A stretch of DNA of 64,000 nucleotides from Saposhnikovia divaricata (Eukaryota > Streptophyta > Magnoliopsida > Apiales > Apiaceae), in assembly GCA_036435485.1 (NCBI GenBank), contig CM071598.1, positions 196,333,148 to 196,397,147 on the forward strand, read 5' to 3'. Made by a program: the position numbers and the translations under genes. The notes beneath the pieces are model-generated. The model saw nothing but the letters and a program-made list of their open reading frames with translations. It had not been told where the DNA came from and did not search any database. Positions 11,290 through 23,986 of this stretch are shown in pieces (position 1 is the stretch's first letter; every line of letters begins with the position of its first letter).

Positions 11290-12010
11290 CATTCAATACA
11301 ACCAAAATATTAACTAGTTTTACTGATTAATGTTACCCTACTTTCAATAATTTTCTATTTTTTTTATATTTTTCCCCATTTTTAAACTAGTTTGTCAAAG
11401 AAATCAAAAAATTAAATAAAAATAGGAAAAATGCCAATTTTTGAAAATAAATTCATACACAACAAACTAGTGATACTGACAATTTGTATGATTAATTTTA
11501 CCCTACTTTCCCTAATTTTCCATTTTTTTATTTTTTTCCCTATTTTTAACTAGTTTGTAAAAGAAATAAAAAAATTAAATAAAAATAAGAAAAATGCCAC
11601 TTTTTGAAAATGAATTCATACACATCGAAGTAGTCATACTCACTATTTGTGTGATGAATGTTACCCTACTTTCCTTAATTTTCCTTTTTTTTATTTTTTC
11701 CCATTTTTAACTAGTTTTTCAAATAAATCAAAAAATTAAATAAAAATAGGAAAAATTCCAATTTTTGAAAATAAATTCATACACACCAAATTAGTCATAC
11801 TCACTATTTGTGTGATGAATGTTACCCAACTTTCACTAATTTTTCATTTTTTTTATTTTTCCACCATTTTTAACTAGTTTGTCAAATAAATCAAAAAATT
11901 AAATAAAAATTGGAAAAATGACAATTTTTAAAAATAAATTCATACACACCAAAGTAGTCATACTCAGTATTTGTGTGATGAATGTTACCCAACTTTCACT
12001 AATTTTTCTT
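11290..12010. repeat. A+T-rich tandem repeat inside the CACTA (about 155-170 bp period)
   Basis: Four to five diverged units each contain GTTACCC(T/A)ACTTTC, CATTTTTAACTAGTTT, TTAAATAAAAATAGGAAAAA and AAATTCATACACA. There is no coding. It lies between the subterminal array and the captured promoter. Confidence 0.85.
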
Positions 12011-12119
12011 TTTATTTATTGTGATTAATCAATTCAATTATGCAAAAATCGAATTTTCTTCACATTTTTTTAATTATAAAAATAATAAATAATAATTTTT
12101 TATAATAAAATTTTAAAAC

Positions 12120-12722
12120 ACACGCTCTGTACTCTCTCTCTCTCTCTGTACTCTTATTACACAAAATGAAATCTTATTAGAAAAAAACTCTAACTCACTC
12201 TCTGTACTCTCTCGTTCACCTCTCTCTCGCACATCTCTTTCTCTCTCGTACAACTTTCTCATTCGCCCTCTTTCACTCATCTCTCTCGCTCATCTCTCTA
12301 ATTCACCCCTCCCTCACTCATCTCTCTCACACCTCTCTTAAATCCCTAAATTTCTCTTACTCATCACTCACACCTCTCTTAAATCCCTAAAGCTGATTGG
12401 AGGAAAACCCCGAAACTGATTAGAGCAAAGATTAATTAGAGGTAAAGTATCAAACTTTTTTCGATTATGTTCGATTATATATGTATATGTATGTATCTAT
12501 GTATTTTGATTATACTTGTTCCGTGATATTTTGTGCTCTTACTTTTCTCTTATTAATTTTTTGTAGATAAAGCTAGTATTTGAAGATTTCAAGGTATTTT
12601 TTTTTGTTCTTATGTGTTATTAATTATTAATTTTGTGCTAAATTATTGGTAATTTGGTGTTAATGATATTATTGGTAATTTGGTTTATTTTTGCTAGGGT
12701 TTTGCGAAAAGAAATAAAAAAA
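12120..12722 (+). promoter_or_regulatory. Captured promoter/5' UTR of a ribosomal protein P2 gene
   Basis: A pyrimidine-rich run (CTCTCTCTGTACTC and relatives, 12123-12330) precedes repeated AAATCCCTAAA blocks, which resemble the telo-box AAACCCTAA of plant ribosomal-protein promoters. A likely 5' UTR intron runs from about 12440 (GAGGTAAAG) to just before the ATG at 12723. This architecture is usual for plant ribosomal protein genes. The function as a promoter is inferred. Confidence 0.55.
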
Positions 12723-12810
12723 ATGAAGATTGTCGCTGCTTATTTGCTCGCCGTTCTTGGTGGAAACACCTCTCCTACCGCCACTGATCTCAAGAACATT
12801 CTCGGATCTG
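12723..12810 (+). pseudogene. Captured first exon of a 60S acidic ribosomal protein P2 gene
   Basis: The 29 codons begin MKIVAAYLLAVLGG and end TDLKNILGS, the conserved N terminus of plant P2 stalk proteins, which dimerise with P1 on the large ribosomal subunit to recruit GTPase factors. A GT donor follows at 12811, splitting the next codon after its first base; the family continues there with Val-Gly-Ala-Glu. Downstream comes a CT microsatellite and intron-like DNA, and I find no second exon in either remaining CACTA segment (28774-30254, 32187-34020). It is therefore a truncated host gene copy carried by the transposon. Unspliced reading would add only low-complexity residues. Confidence 0.85.

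Positions 12811-12812
<2 letters not shown>

Positions 12813-12853
<41 letters not shown>
12813..12853. repeat. (CT)n microsatellite
   Basis: About 20 CT units lie directly after the P2 exon donor site. The following 12854-13228 is intron-like, with no gene seen; it continues at 28774 after the nested LARD. Confidence 0.95.
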
Positions 12854-12855
<2 letters not shown>

Positions 12856-13228
12856 GTGTCCTTTTAAAAATAAAAAAAATGAATGTGTGTGTTTTATATG
12901 TGTCCGTACTACATATTTTTGTGTTGTACTAAGAAATAACCGTGTGTTCTAGAATCGATTAGAAACTTTGATCTAGGGCTCTGCTTAATTATTTTTTATT
13001 GGTGTATATTTTAGTAGATGTTTATATCAGTTATATTTTTGCAAATCTGTGCTTAGGGTTTGATAATTAGCCTGTGATGATACTTTTATGTTTATTCGTA
13101 AGCGATTTTTGTTGTTTTTAGTCGTAAATATTAGTGTACTGATATTTTAATGTCAAGGCATGCACTGATTGTGATCTATGAGGGCCACACATGTTTTTCT
13201 TGTGTATTTTACTCTTCTGATGCTCTGC

Positions 13229-16200
13229 TGTAAGAACCCCAAATTTTGGATATAATTAAAACTTTTTATTAAGTAATGATAAAATGAGGAACAATGATTC
13301 CGACAACAAGGTCACCAGCTCTAATGAATGGTGGTTTCAAAGAACAATGATTGTAATGAATGGATATTGCTTTGGACAATGATCCTGATGCATTGGTATA
13401 TTGTCAGAATAGAATAATTCGATGGTTGAGGACCTAGATAAGAATAATCTACCATCCAGGAAGGAGCTAATGGATCCTTGAAGGGAAATGAGTACGTGCA
13501 TAGTGTTTCCCATACGTGCATAGTATTTCCCGTACGTGCATAGTATTTCCCGTACGTGCATAGTATTTCCTGTACGTGTATAGTAATTTGGTGGATGAAT
13601 AGTGATTTTGTAAGTTGGAAAACTTTTCACTCCACCCTATGTACGGGACGTGATATGGATGTTTCGAAGTCATATTAGTAATACGCGGAGGAAATAAGTG
13701 AATGCAGAGACGATCGGAATTCAGAAATTCCAAATTCTTTTCGGTATAATATTTGACCGGACAGTGGATTAAATATTATTATAATCCAAGAATTGGGATA
13801 TTAACTTTGAGGATTTGATATTTTGGGATGTTATTATATTTGATCTAAGAATGAAGGTAGGAAACCACTGAGGAGTGGTTATGGCTACAATGTAATAATT
13901 GATATTTGGAAAGAATGAATGGAATTCGACTTTATTATTTCTATGTCTTGAAGAATGCTAAAGGGTAACAACATAGGTAAGAATAATCTATCTTCTAAGG
14001 GAATAAGATATGGCAATTTCAAGCAGGAGAATATTCTCATGTCATCCAGATCGGTAACGATTAATCCATTAGTTCCGTAAAAAGAATAAGGAACGATCGA
14101 AAGAGAATACGGACAATTGTACCACCCTAAGAGAACAAGTAAAGAATACAGAATAAATAGTGTTTTGGTGGGAGTATATAATAATATGAGACGACACTAT
14201 ATAGAAGCATTCGGAACGGATTTCCGAGTTCGTATTAGTGATCCAGGGGGAAAATAAGTGTATGTAAAAGCTGTCGGATTCTGAAAAACCGCACTTTTAT
14301 TTTCTCCGAGAGTTCCCTGGACACTGATAGCCTTAAGTATTTAACGAATGGATTTAAGGAATATAAATTGGAAAGTTAGAATGAAAGATGGAGAATGAAA
14401 GTATTAATATTAAAAAGGATTCCCGGTAAACCCTAATTAGAAATCCGTGAAATATTCCTACGGACGATCAATCGAAACGGGCAATAACCGGACACAGAAA
14501 CAAGCAGAGGAAGCAAGATACATGCATGTGCAAGTGATAAATATCTAGTAACTAGCAAGGAACTAGATCAATTAGAATGCAACCAAGTACTTAGCAAGCC
14601 ACCACTTGGTTAAGCCTTAAACCATCCAATCTTCAACACTTGTCCTCACAAAGACATCATCTAGTGCATCATCACTTTACTAAAGTAAAAAGAGATGAGA
14701 TATTATCCAAGGCTCATCCACTTTATGCATTCTTCCAAGCAAAACCACAAGAAAACATCAAACTCTCTCCTTTACTCTTCCATTCGACTTTTGCAACAAT
14801 TCCAAAACAAAAATCCAACTTCCAACCATTGTTTGATCTCCAACAATTTATCATAGATCCTATATTTCATAAAAATGATACCCTAAAATTCTTAGCCTCA
14901 AACATCACCTTTTCCATTTTCAAAAAAATCAAGAAAGTGGAGGATGAATAGTAACCTCAAGAACAAAATTCTTGAATCTTGATTTTGGTTGATGATCCAA
15001 GCTTCATGGAGGCTATACAAGGACTATACAAGGCTTACTAAGTGCATACACACCTCAAGGAAGGTATAAAACTCTTGAAACCCTAGGCCTTAGTTTATGT
15101 TTAATGATGTTCTTGATGAGAATTTAGATTAGTATGATTATGGTAATGATTAAAGCATGCTTATGTAGTGATATGTTGATATAAGAGGTTAAAATAGCTA
15201 GATGAACGGAAAGGTATTGCTTGGCCTCAGTTCATGTATATAAGTCATGTATATGTTGTTTGGGTTGGATAATATGTTTATGGGAAGATTCGAAATTGGT
15301 AGATATTCGATTTACAGCCGTTATAATGCCCGATTTTGCAATACCATGTTTTGTATGCCATTTTCCATGTCGAACCCCTACTGTCCAGAAACCTTATCTG
15401 CCATGATAGGATAGGTAATGTTCTAAGCTTCGTTTTGATATAAAGATCACGTGAAACGGACTTACGGTTGAGGATTTATGACCAAATTACTAAAAGTAGT
15501 TCGAAACCGTAAACGAAAGTTCGTAACTGTAATTGAACCCTCGTAAACTATGTAACGTCATGGAGAATCTTGGTAAATAAATACTAGAGGTAAAAAGGAA
15601 GGCGTGAAAGAAAATCGTATGTCAAAAGGATCATTTTTCGATTTATTAAAAATGTTCGAGTCGAGGTTAAACGCGAACGAACCCCTAAAAGACGACTCTT
15701 TTATAACTTCGGTAAAACACTTAGAAAACGGGCGATAAAACTCGGAGTATAGTATTGGTTCGTAACGATCGACTTTAGAACTCATATGACTTAAGTATGT
15801 CCCAAGTATAAGTACAATGACATGTCGTATTAACGAACGAATGTCGGGTCGGATCAGTGATAAAAGTAATCCACTAAAAGGGGTATAACGAGATAACTCG
15901 AGAACGTGTTTCGAATTAAGTATAACTTAACTTTTAATATGTTAAGTGATTAATCCCGAATGCCTTGGCTATTTATAGATCACCAAGTTGAACCGGGACC
16001 CGCTACCACTACCCCTTACCGTACTCGACTACCAGGCAAGTTTCAATTCCCTTCTTTTAGGCTGTTGTTGTGATTGAATAAATATATATATATGATTGCT
16101 GATATACATATGCCATTGCATGCATGTCTACTTTCAAGTTGAATTGATATACTTGTTCCCTGAATGTTATTGTTGGCTTATAAGCTAGATAGTTATATAT

Positions 16201-18157
16201 CAGTTATAAGCCGGTTATTGTAAGACCCTCATAGAAGGGCGTATACATCTTATTAATCAAATATAGACCGGGAGTCCATATTCCTTGATATATCGAGATT
16301 ACCTCGGAGGAAAATATTTAAGTAAATATTTTCTATTATTTGGGCGACGAATATTATTTGAATATTCGTTCGAGACTAATTATTTTAACGATCCTTACTT
16401 CAAATAATTATTTGAACGTAACTATTCAGCGAATAATATTTCTCAATATTCATTCAGAGTCGAATTAATTATCAATTATTATTTCGAATATTCTTCTAAA
16501 GATGAGACTACTAAATGAATATTATTTGGATATTCTTTTAGAATATTATTTTATTAAATAAATATTACTTTTGAATATTCATTTAAATTCCTAATTGATT
16601 ATGAATATTACCTTAAATATTCTTTTCAGGTCTTATTAATTAATGAATATTGTTTTGAATATTCATTTAAATATTTATTTATTCAATAAATATTCCCCTG
16701 ATATTTCTTCAGGGATTATTTTGAGAAATGCTCTGATTAAAGATATTCTTTCATATTCCCAAATATTCTTTAAATATTTTAACTCAATAAATATTCTCTG
16801 AATATTTATTCCATACTTAGAATAATCTCGATAAGGTTTATCTTCTTCGATTATTACGAAAAATATCTCGGAGTCATATTATTATTAATCTTATATCAAG
16901 AAAGGTTCTCAGACATCATTCTTCTTTGAGTCTATCTCCTTAATAATAAGGGAACCTTACTTGGAAAATGTTATTTATCTTGTCGACTTCCCGGTCATAA
17001 AGTATTCCCTTCACCCGCAACTCGGGTGTTGTTGACTTATTAAGTCATTGCTTACCTTCTCATCTTTCGAGGGGTAAGATTATTGGGACAAGTTGATGTC
17101 CGTTACCAAGTAATAGCTTGGGAGTTATTGGTAAATTTTCCTTTCCAACTAGATACGACTACTTTGTGGAGTCTTATCAACAAGTATTATGCTTGGGGAA
17201 AGGGGGACGAACGTTACATTCAGAATCATGAATTCTATTTGAACTAGGAGTCGTGTAAGAGGCCGAGTAGCGCCGGTCCATCCCCTTTGGCCCAACCGTT
17301 GGCCGGGGAGAGCTAGTAAGGCGGTATACAAGTAAAGCCGTCAGTTCTTCCTTCTACCGGTAGTAAATCTAAATTGAGCTGTACGATCTCGACTGATCAT
17401 CAAGATTGGAACAGCGGGCGCGGTGAATACTCCATCATTGGTTCATCAGCCAAATTTATTTATTTCCTGCAACATGATTACTGTTGGCAGAGTTGGGAAA
17501 AGGGTCATAACTGGAATTGCAACCTTTTCTTGCAAGTTCCTCTTCTTAATAACAATAAGAATATCTCGCTTACTTTGATGTAGCAGATATTTCTACAAAC
17601 AAATACTTTAAGTTACCTTGTAACTTCATCGTTCATATTATACTGGCATCATTTCCGTAAATGCATGGCATATGGTTTGAAAGATACTTTTGAACTGTTA
17701 TACATTATCGTTCAGTTATATGTTATTGTTGGTGGGCTATTGCTCACCCTTGCTTTATTATTATATCACAACAACAACTAGACCAGATGACTCGAACAAG
17801 GCGCACTCGACGCGGGCGAGGACTATGAGACTACCAGAGCTGAAGAAGAAGCTATTGGTAGGGCATATTTATTCTTTCAGTACCAAGAATATAGTCTAGT
17901 ATGACTTATGTAAATGGATGGCAAAGAGTATGTATTTATATTGAAATTCTTTTGGATTGTAAGAACTCAAAATGTGATTAATAAAATTTTGATTGTTACT
18001 CTGATTTCATCTCTGGGACTATAACGGGTGTGTTTTATATTGTTGTGTTGGGTCATAGAGACGTAATTTATTTTATGTTAAGGGAAGTTCAATTGTTGTG
18101 GACAGAATTGGAAACCGTAACCACCGGATCCCGGACCCCGGATCTGGGGGTGTTATA
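13229..18157 (+). repeat. LARD 5' LTR (4929 bp)
   Basis: It starts TGTAAGAACCCC and ends GGGTGTTATA, where the usual CA end has become TA. It contains a 20-bp-period tandem array (13493-13592), a 103-codon ORF (14640-14951), an AATATT-rich palindromic block (about 16340-16830) and only five TA units at about 16083. It lacks 157 bp present in the other LTR, with the join inside 16553-16581. Confidence 0.95.
13493..13592 (+). repeat. 20-bp tandem repeat (TACGTGCATAGTATTTCCCG) in LARD 5' LTR
   Basis: Five units, the last degenerate. Each contains an ACGTG core like that bound by plant bZIP factors. The array recurs at 23887 and 54228. A regulatory role is a guess. Confidence 0.85.
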
Positions 18158-18161
18158 GAAG

Positions 18162-18173
18162 TGGTATCAGAGC
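18162..18173 (+). other. LARD primer-binding site, initiator-Met tRNA
   Basis: TGGTATCAGAGC begins four bases after the 5' LTR and is the standard plant iMet PBS. Confidence 0.93.
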
Positions 18174-21100
18174 GTACGTTATAAACCCCAGAGATGAGGC
18201 GACGTTAAAACAATAAATTCACTAAGATAATAAGAACTCTTGCCAAGTTCATAGTCAGACTACATAATGTAGTGATGACATATAAAACCCTTAGGGGAAC
18301 TCTTAAGTATAATGATAGTAACTTAGCTCGATATCGTATCGACGAGTAAGGCGACTGACCTTGAGGCATACGAGCAACAGCGCGATGATGCTTTATATGT
18401 TGAAGATCAGCGGATAAATCGATAGAGTACCCTACTGGAGACCCAGAAGAGGTTCCAGAAGATAAGGACAGTCCTGTTAGGATAAGGAGCTTACCCATGG
18501 GTAATGAGGGTCGCAGCCAGAATGACTGTGATGATTAAGATATGGTGCTCAGAAAAGTGAGTATAAAGAACCGAGATATTATTAAGAGATCTGAAGATGC
18601 ATGTTGAATTCATAGCCGGACTACCAGATGTAGTACCAGTAAGAAAGAAGGATTGGGAGAATTACTTGAGATCTTATACGGAAGAAGATTAGAATCCTTA
18701 GAGATTTTCATCTTAACAAAGAAAGAGCTAGAGGGATGTATGATTATCAAAGACATCGATTTAGGGCGAGGAGCAGAGTCCCTAGGAATAGTTGAGAAGG
18801 AGGCAGTAAGTGCCATATCATTTGATAAATGAATTAGTATGAATATGGTCAGTAATAATTCACCATGAGAAGGCAGATGTCGTAGGTTGTAAATTATGGA
18901 ACCAAATAAAGGTTAATAAGGTGGTTTTATTAAGGAAAATGTTCATTTTATGAATGAATCATTTAGAGAGTAAAGACATTGGGAAGTGACAGCATGATTG
19001 GGTAAAATTATATAAGGAAGTAGTAAGCAAGGCAATGATCTCAGAACTTACCGGAAGATAAGACCAGTGAGTCAAGATGAACTCGTAATGAGACTACTGC
19101 CAGAGACTGAGTATAGAGTTAATTCAACTCAGTTAAATGATGAACCAGAAACGTTAGATGCATGTGATTCAGGGGAATATTAAATTCCTTCTTCTCTTTG
19201 AATGGATTATAGTAGTTACCTTAAGTTTACTCCGACACGGAATTATAATAGATCAAGTAATACGATCAGCAGTTAAAGAGAAAAATGTGAGGAAAAATCT
19301 TCCTGGAGCTAAAAGGTGAAATTCGTAATGACCAAGAGCTGGCATTGCTTAATGGAAAAAGGAGACTTTGTGCTTCCAATGACGCTTCGCATAAAGGGTT
19401 AGGTAGACCGACATTTGGTAGTATTGAATATCAGGACGTTGTGACAGGTTTCAGTTTGAAACTATTGATTCCCTTCTAAGGGATGGATATAATTGATTCC
19501 TCTCCTGTGGGTAAACTTCCAATCTGATGATGATTATTTCGTTAACTATGACTGCTTATGATTCCACCTGCTTGGAGGTTCATAGAACTATTCTTCAGGT
19601 TTCGAAACTGGTCTCCTTAATGTTACCAGTAGGTGGGTAGATTGATCAAAATTTCCCTGAGTCTGGAAAGGAATCCGGTGAATTTTGGCAAACCTTGTCT
19701 TTATGATTATCAGAGAATGTCATGGAAGAGAGTAGAAACTGGAGCAAACCCTGTGATTTGGGTAAGGATGCTGTAAAATGGGTTAGTAAACGGACCCTGA
19801 GCATTACAATCGACGGTAGTGATAAAAGGATGAAGTGAGATTGGACGAGAACAGGAAATGTAAGTAAGAAACTAGCCGGACGGAGAAACTCCGGGATTGA
19901 CTTAAGTGAAAAGGCTGTTATGCCAGGAATGGTAAGCTTGCGTGGCACGCGGGATTGATAAGAATAGTTGAAAAGATAAAAGTGGAGGAAAGGTGACCGG
20001 AGACGGTGCCGAGTAGTCGATTAAGACTTATATGGAGTAAAGTTTTGGAAAGGTAGAAAGGTATCAAAGAAGAAGGCACTATGCCGGCAATTGCTAGAAA
20101 AGTAATGCTATTAGCCAACCCCTAAAATTATATTTTTTTTTATTTTAGTGTGGCCAGTTGAGGCCAAGTCACAAAGGATTATCGAGTGACTAGACCAGCA
20201 ATGAAAGGACAAAGCAGGGTTGCTTCTAAGAAAGCACCGACTGCAAGGGCTTCTGATATAAAGGAAATATTAATGAGATCGTAAGAGTCTTCTACTAAAC
20301 CCTTTGCAACCCATGTTTTGATAGGGAATTTACTAGACCTTTTTGGGATGGGGTAACCCGTACTAAAGTGACTCAGGTGTATTTTGTTGTCCAAGATTAC
20401 GAGTAAAATGGAAGTATAGTGACTTGAGATGCATAATGTTAGGGTATCATGAATACCATGAACATATTACGACTAAGGGAAGTAAACAACGAAGGTTTAT
20501 GAAGAGAGTATAGAAATGGTCAGAGATGGATCAGTATGCTGTAGAAATTTTTTTTTTTAAGGCAAGTACATTTGAGAAGAACGATAAGTACTAAGAGATT
20601 CACGTTGAACTCGACAAATATCTTCCAAAACATCCTTGTTGCCATTACCAAGTTCGGTAAGAGAGGAGATAGGCATACGTTGCCTTTTTGGAAGGCCAAA
20701 TAGGCTGACAACTATTTGAAAGAAGAGAGTGGCATTAAGCCACCGATCGATTATCAAATGAGAATGATTGAAAAGAGACCTTTATTAAGGATACATGATC
20801 TGATTGCCAATTATAAGATGCAAGAATTCCTTGGCAGTTGAATTAGGGATAGGATATCCATAAATTAAGACAAACCTTGGGGAATGCACAAGGGATGGCA
20901 TTAACCCTAATAACGACATTATGAATTCAGATGATATGAGTTGGACTTGCTAAGGCAACCATGACCGGTAAGGATTAGAAAAAAAAAAGAGTTCTGGAAA
21001 GAACATAGATAGAATTATTAGAGTATTGATCAATGACATTTTGATATACCCGGTACCCAGAAAATACAGGAGGAATGATAAGGATGACCTAAGAAACCTT

Positions 21101-23610
21101 ACAAGGAAAAAGGTAATATTCCGAACTTCAAAATGGAAGTTTGGTAAGGAATGTATGACATCGTAACAATAATGCCAGATGAGGCATGTATGAAACCCTG
21201 AGGAAGTATGGGTTGAACCTATAAAGGTTGAGATTATCCTAAGATAAAGAAAGAACTAAGAAAGAAGTATCCTAAGTAGGATTGGGAATAAACGTGATAA
21301 AGTTCCCACGGGTAGGTGGAAGCAATGACTCATGGAAATGACTGATAGTTATATTTTCTCCTTCAGCAGAGCTTAAGGGAGAATGCTTTAACCCAACAGT
21401 GATGGGAATGAGGTAGAAAAAAAAAAAACTTGAGCTGGAATGTACCCAGAAAACATGGGTTACAAGAAATCATTATCATCAAGAAAGGCCAATGAGGTGG
21501 CCGACAATCTAAGTATAAAGGAATAATTACAAATGTTCATACCGAAGAAACAGGATGATATTTGGAAGGACCTTGAAGGTCATATCGGAATGGAGGAATT
21601 TACATTCCTTCTGATGACTGTGCAAGAATTAACAGTAATAATAGTTTAAGTAAAGATTCGATTCCTGAGGGAGTCTTAAGCATGTTACGTACCTTAGAAG
21701 GTCCCGTTTTGAGGCAAACCAGGACCATGGTACAAAATTGATGAAGTAAACCGTTAAGTTTCCAGTCTTTTATGGAAGATGCATAAGTGATAGTTTCATC
21801 AACCGGACCTAGCTGCGATGCTTGAAACTCTTCTGCAATTCTATCTGCTTCACGTTATATCTACATCAAGTTCAGGAAGTGTTCCTTATGGATAAGGAAT
21901 AATGATTACTTTGTCTCCCTAAGGGATTTGAAACCCGTAGGGTTAGCTATTAACGCACTACGTAAACAACAAGCGATGGTGATTCTTCTAAGAAAGTAGA
22001 TGACAATGTAAAGATAAAGAAAGTGTTGCCATTGATTAACTAAATGGCATGTTGATGAATGACAAACAAGTTTATGTTAGTGTACTTCTGCGCAAACAAG
22101 ATAGAGAAGATGAGGTTGATGATTCATGATGTTAAAGATATTCCCATGGAAAGAATTAATGAGACTTGGAGGGCAGGGCGGTTGAGCCCGAGACTTATTG
22201 GGCCACCTGAGAGGTTAAAGTGTTCGGACGGCGGTATTCGAGCCAGCCTTACCCCCAAAACTTATAGCACGGTCATAACGGGTTTTCATGTGGCCAGGCT
22301 ACGCCAGTAAAATGCAGATGTCAACAGATGATAGGAGTACGAGCATGTAGATATACGACCTGGTCTGACTTACGAAAGACAACCTGTGGAAAACCACGGA
22401 TAGAAAAGAACAAATGATGAGAAACAAGGTTGGCAGAAGTAGATTATATGACTCTAAGTTAAAGGGATCGGGCCAGATTCATTTCGGAAAGTTTAAATTG
22501 GAATAACGTGATGATTATAGAATAAATGTGACGGAATACCGATAAAGAGGTACCAAGTGCAAAAAGGTGTCTCAATAAAGAGGTGAAGGTGAAAGTAAAT
22601 AATAGAAATGAGTAAGAATCAGCTAATAAGAAGGATGTGATTGATAAAGAAAAGGCTGGGGAAGCAACTATGGAATGAGAAGCAAGGAATGTTATGAATG
22701 GGTTTTCTAATGAATTCTCAGGATGACAACCTGATAGTGTCAATATTATAGTTATGAAAAAGCTAGTAACATGATATGGGATGTCAGTAATAATGATGTC
22801 AAGTGAGAAATCTAAGATTTAACCTGAAAGGTTGAAGGATTTCCCGAATGTGAGTATCGCTAAGATTGAACAAGAGTATTTATCCATAGAATAATGGACA
22901 AAGCAGCAAGATATGTTGACACGTGAGATTGCGATCAAATAGTATTGGATATAATTATGATTAATTTCTTCTTTGATAAACCTCTATAGTTCAGAGGTAA
23001 ATTCTGAGTATGATATTCTACAATCATGAAAGCTTTCTATAATCCTTTAGAACTCTTTTCTCTTCTTCTCTCTTATTCATCTTCTTTATGAATTGAGAAG
23101 AACAACCCTTTTTGGAGGGGAGGTACTGCTACGTGACTATCTGTCTATGTGATAGAAGTCTAAGTGGAATGCCATGACTTGTTTAATTGCTTGTCAAGTA
23201 CTAAAGGCTGGCCCCCTTCTGTACTAACTATGCAATATAACAAATGTTCAATTGATCATAGTGATCTCTCAATAAATCTTTCCACTTCTCTATATTGATC
23301 GAGATTGCGAAGATTAAAGCGATCAGGAAATGCACAGTACGAGCGAGGTTACCTCCGAATCGTAGGGTGATCGTGATACCAATGTTACTGCAGGTATCAA
23401 TAAGGATAAGACTGAGTAAGAGTATAACCCGGATAGTGAGTTGTACGAAAAGTAGCAACGTTGATGGAAAAAGGATAAAGTATGAATTGTAGCACTAGAA
23501 GATGTGCTGAGGAAGGGTAGAACGACTAAGAATTGACCGGGAAGCTAAAGAGTGAACGACAGGCAAACGACTCTTTGCTTCCTACCTGATTCCGGGACGG
23601 AATCCTTTTA

Positions 23611-23622
23611 AGGAGGGGAGAC
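23611..23622 (+). other. LARD polypurine tract
   Basis: AGGAGGGGAGAC ends exactly at the TG of the 3' LTR. Confidence 0.88.
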
Positions 23623-23886
23623 TGTAAGAACCTCAAATTTTGGATATAATTAAAACTTTTTATTAAGTAATGATAAAATGAGGAACAATGATTCCGACAA
23701 CAAGGTCACCAGCTCTAATGAATGGTGGTTTCAAAGAACAATGATTGTAATGAATGGATATTGCTTTGGACAATGATCCTGATGCATTGGTATATTGTCA
23801 GAATAGAATAATTCGATGGTTGAGGACCTAGATAAGAATAATCTACCATCCAGGAAGGAGCTAATGGATCCTTGAAGGGAAATGAG

Positions 23887-23986
23887 TACGTGCATAGTAT
23901 TTCCCATACGTGCATAGTATTTCCCGTACGTGCATAGTATTTCCCGTACGTGCATAGTATTTCCTGTACGTGTATAGTAATTTGGT
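23887..23986 (+). repeat. 20-bp tandem repeat in LARD 3' LTR
   Basis: The same five-unit TACGTGCATAG array as at 13493. Confidence 0.85.

Larger units (their letters stand above)
18158..23622 (+). pseudogene. LARD interior: decayed Ty3/gypsy chromovirus gag-pol
   Basis: No ORF above 100 codons exists, but fossils appear in the right order. An RT block (RHYEFR, compare HYEF in the family) lies near 20915. The catalytic box reads LINDILIY near 21028 where FIDDILIY is expected. The RNaseH-integrase linker reads KANEVADNLS near 21490. The integrase C terminus reads GRLSPRLIGP near 22175, and RPGLTYERQPV near 22350. The spacing between these is shorter than in intact relatives, so there are deletions as well as stops. 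Gag was not recognised in the first 2.5 kb. The sequence must be mobilised, if at all, by proteins from other elements. Confidence 0.8.

Noticed and set aside
12654..12932. 92-codon ORF through the P2 exon
   Set aside because: Only 12723-12810 matches P2; the rest is upstream intron, CT microsatellite and intron read through a donor site.
19375..19430. RNase H-like reading (NDASHKGLG) in the LARD interior
   Set aside because: It lies upstream of the RT fossil, the wrong order for Ty3/gypsy, and too short to separate from chance.
23100..23130. Second polypurine tract (GGAGGGGAGG) in the LARD interior
   Set aside because: No LTR start follows and only one LTR edge exists; it may be a fossil duplicate but cannot be supported.
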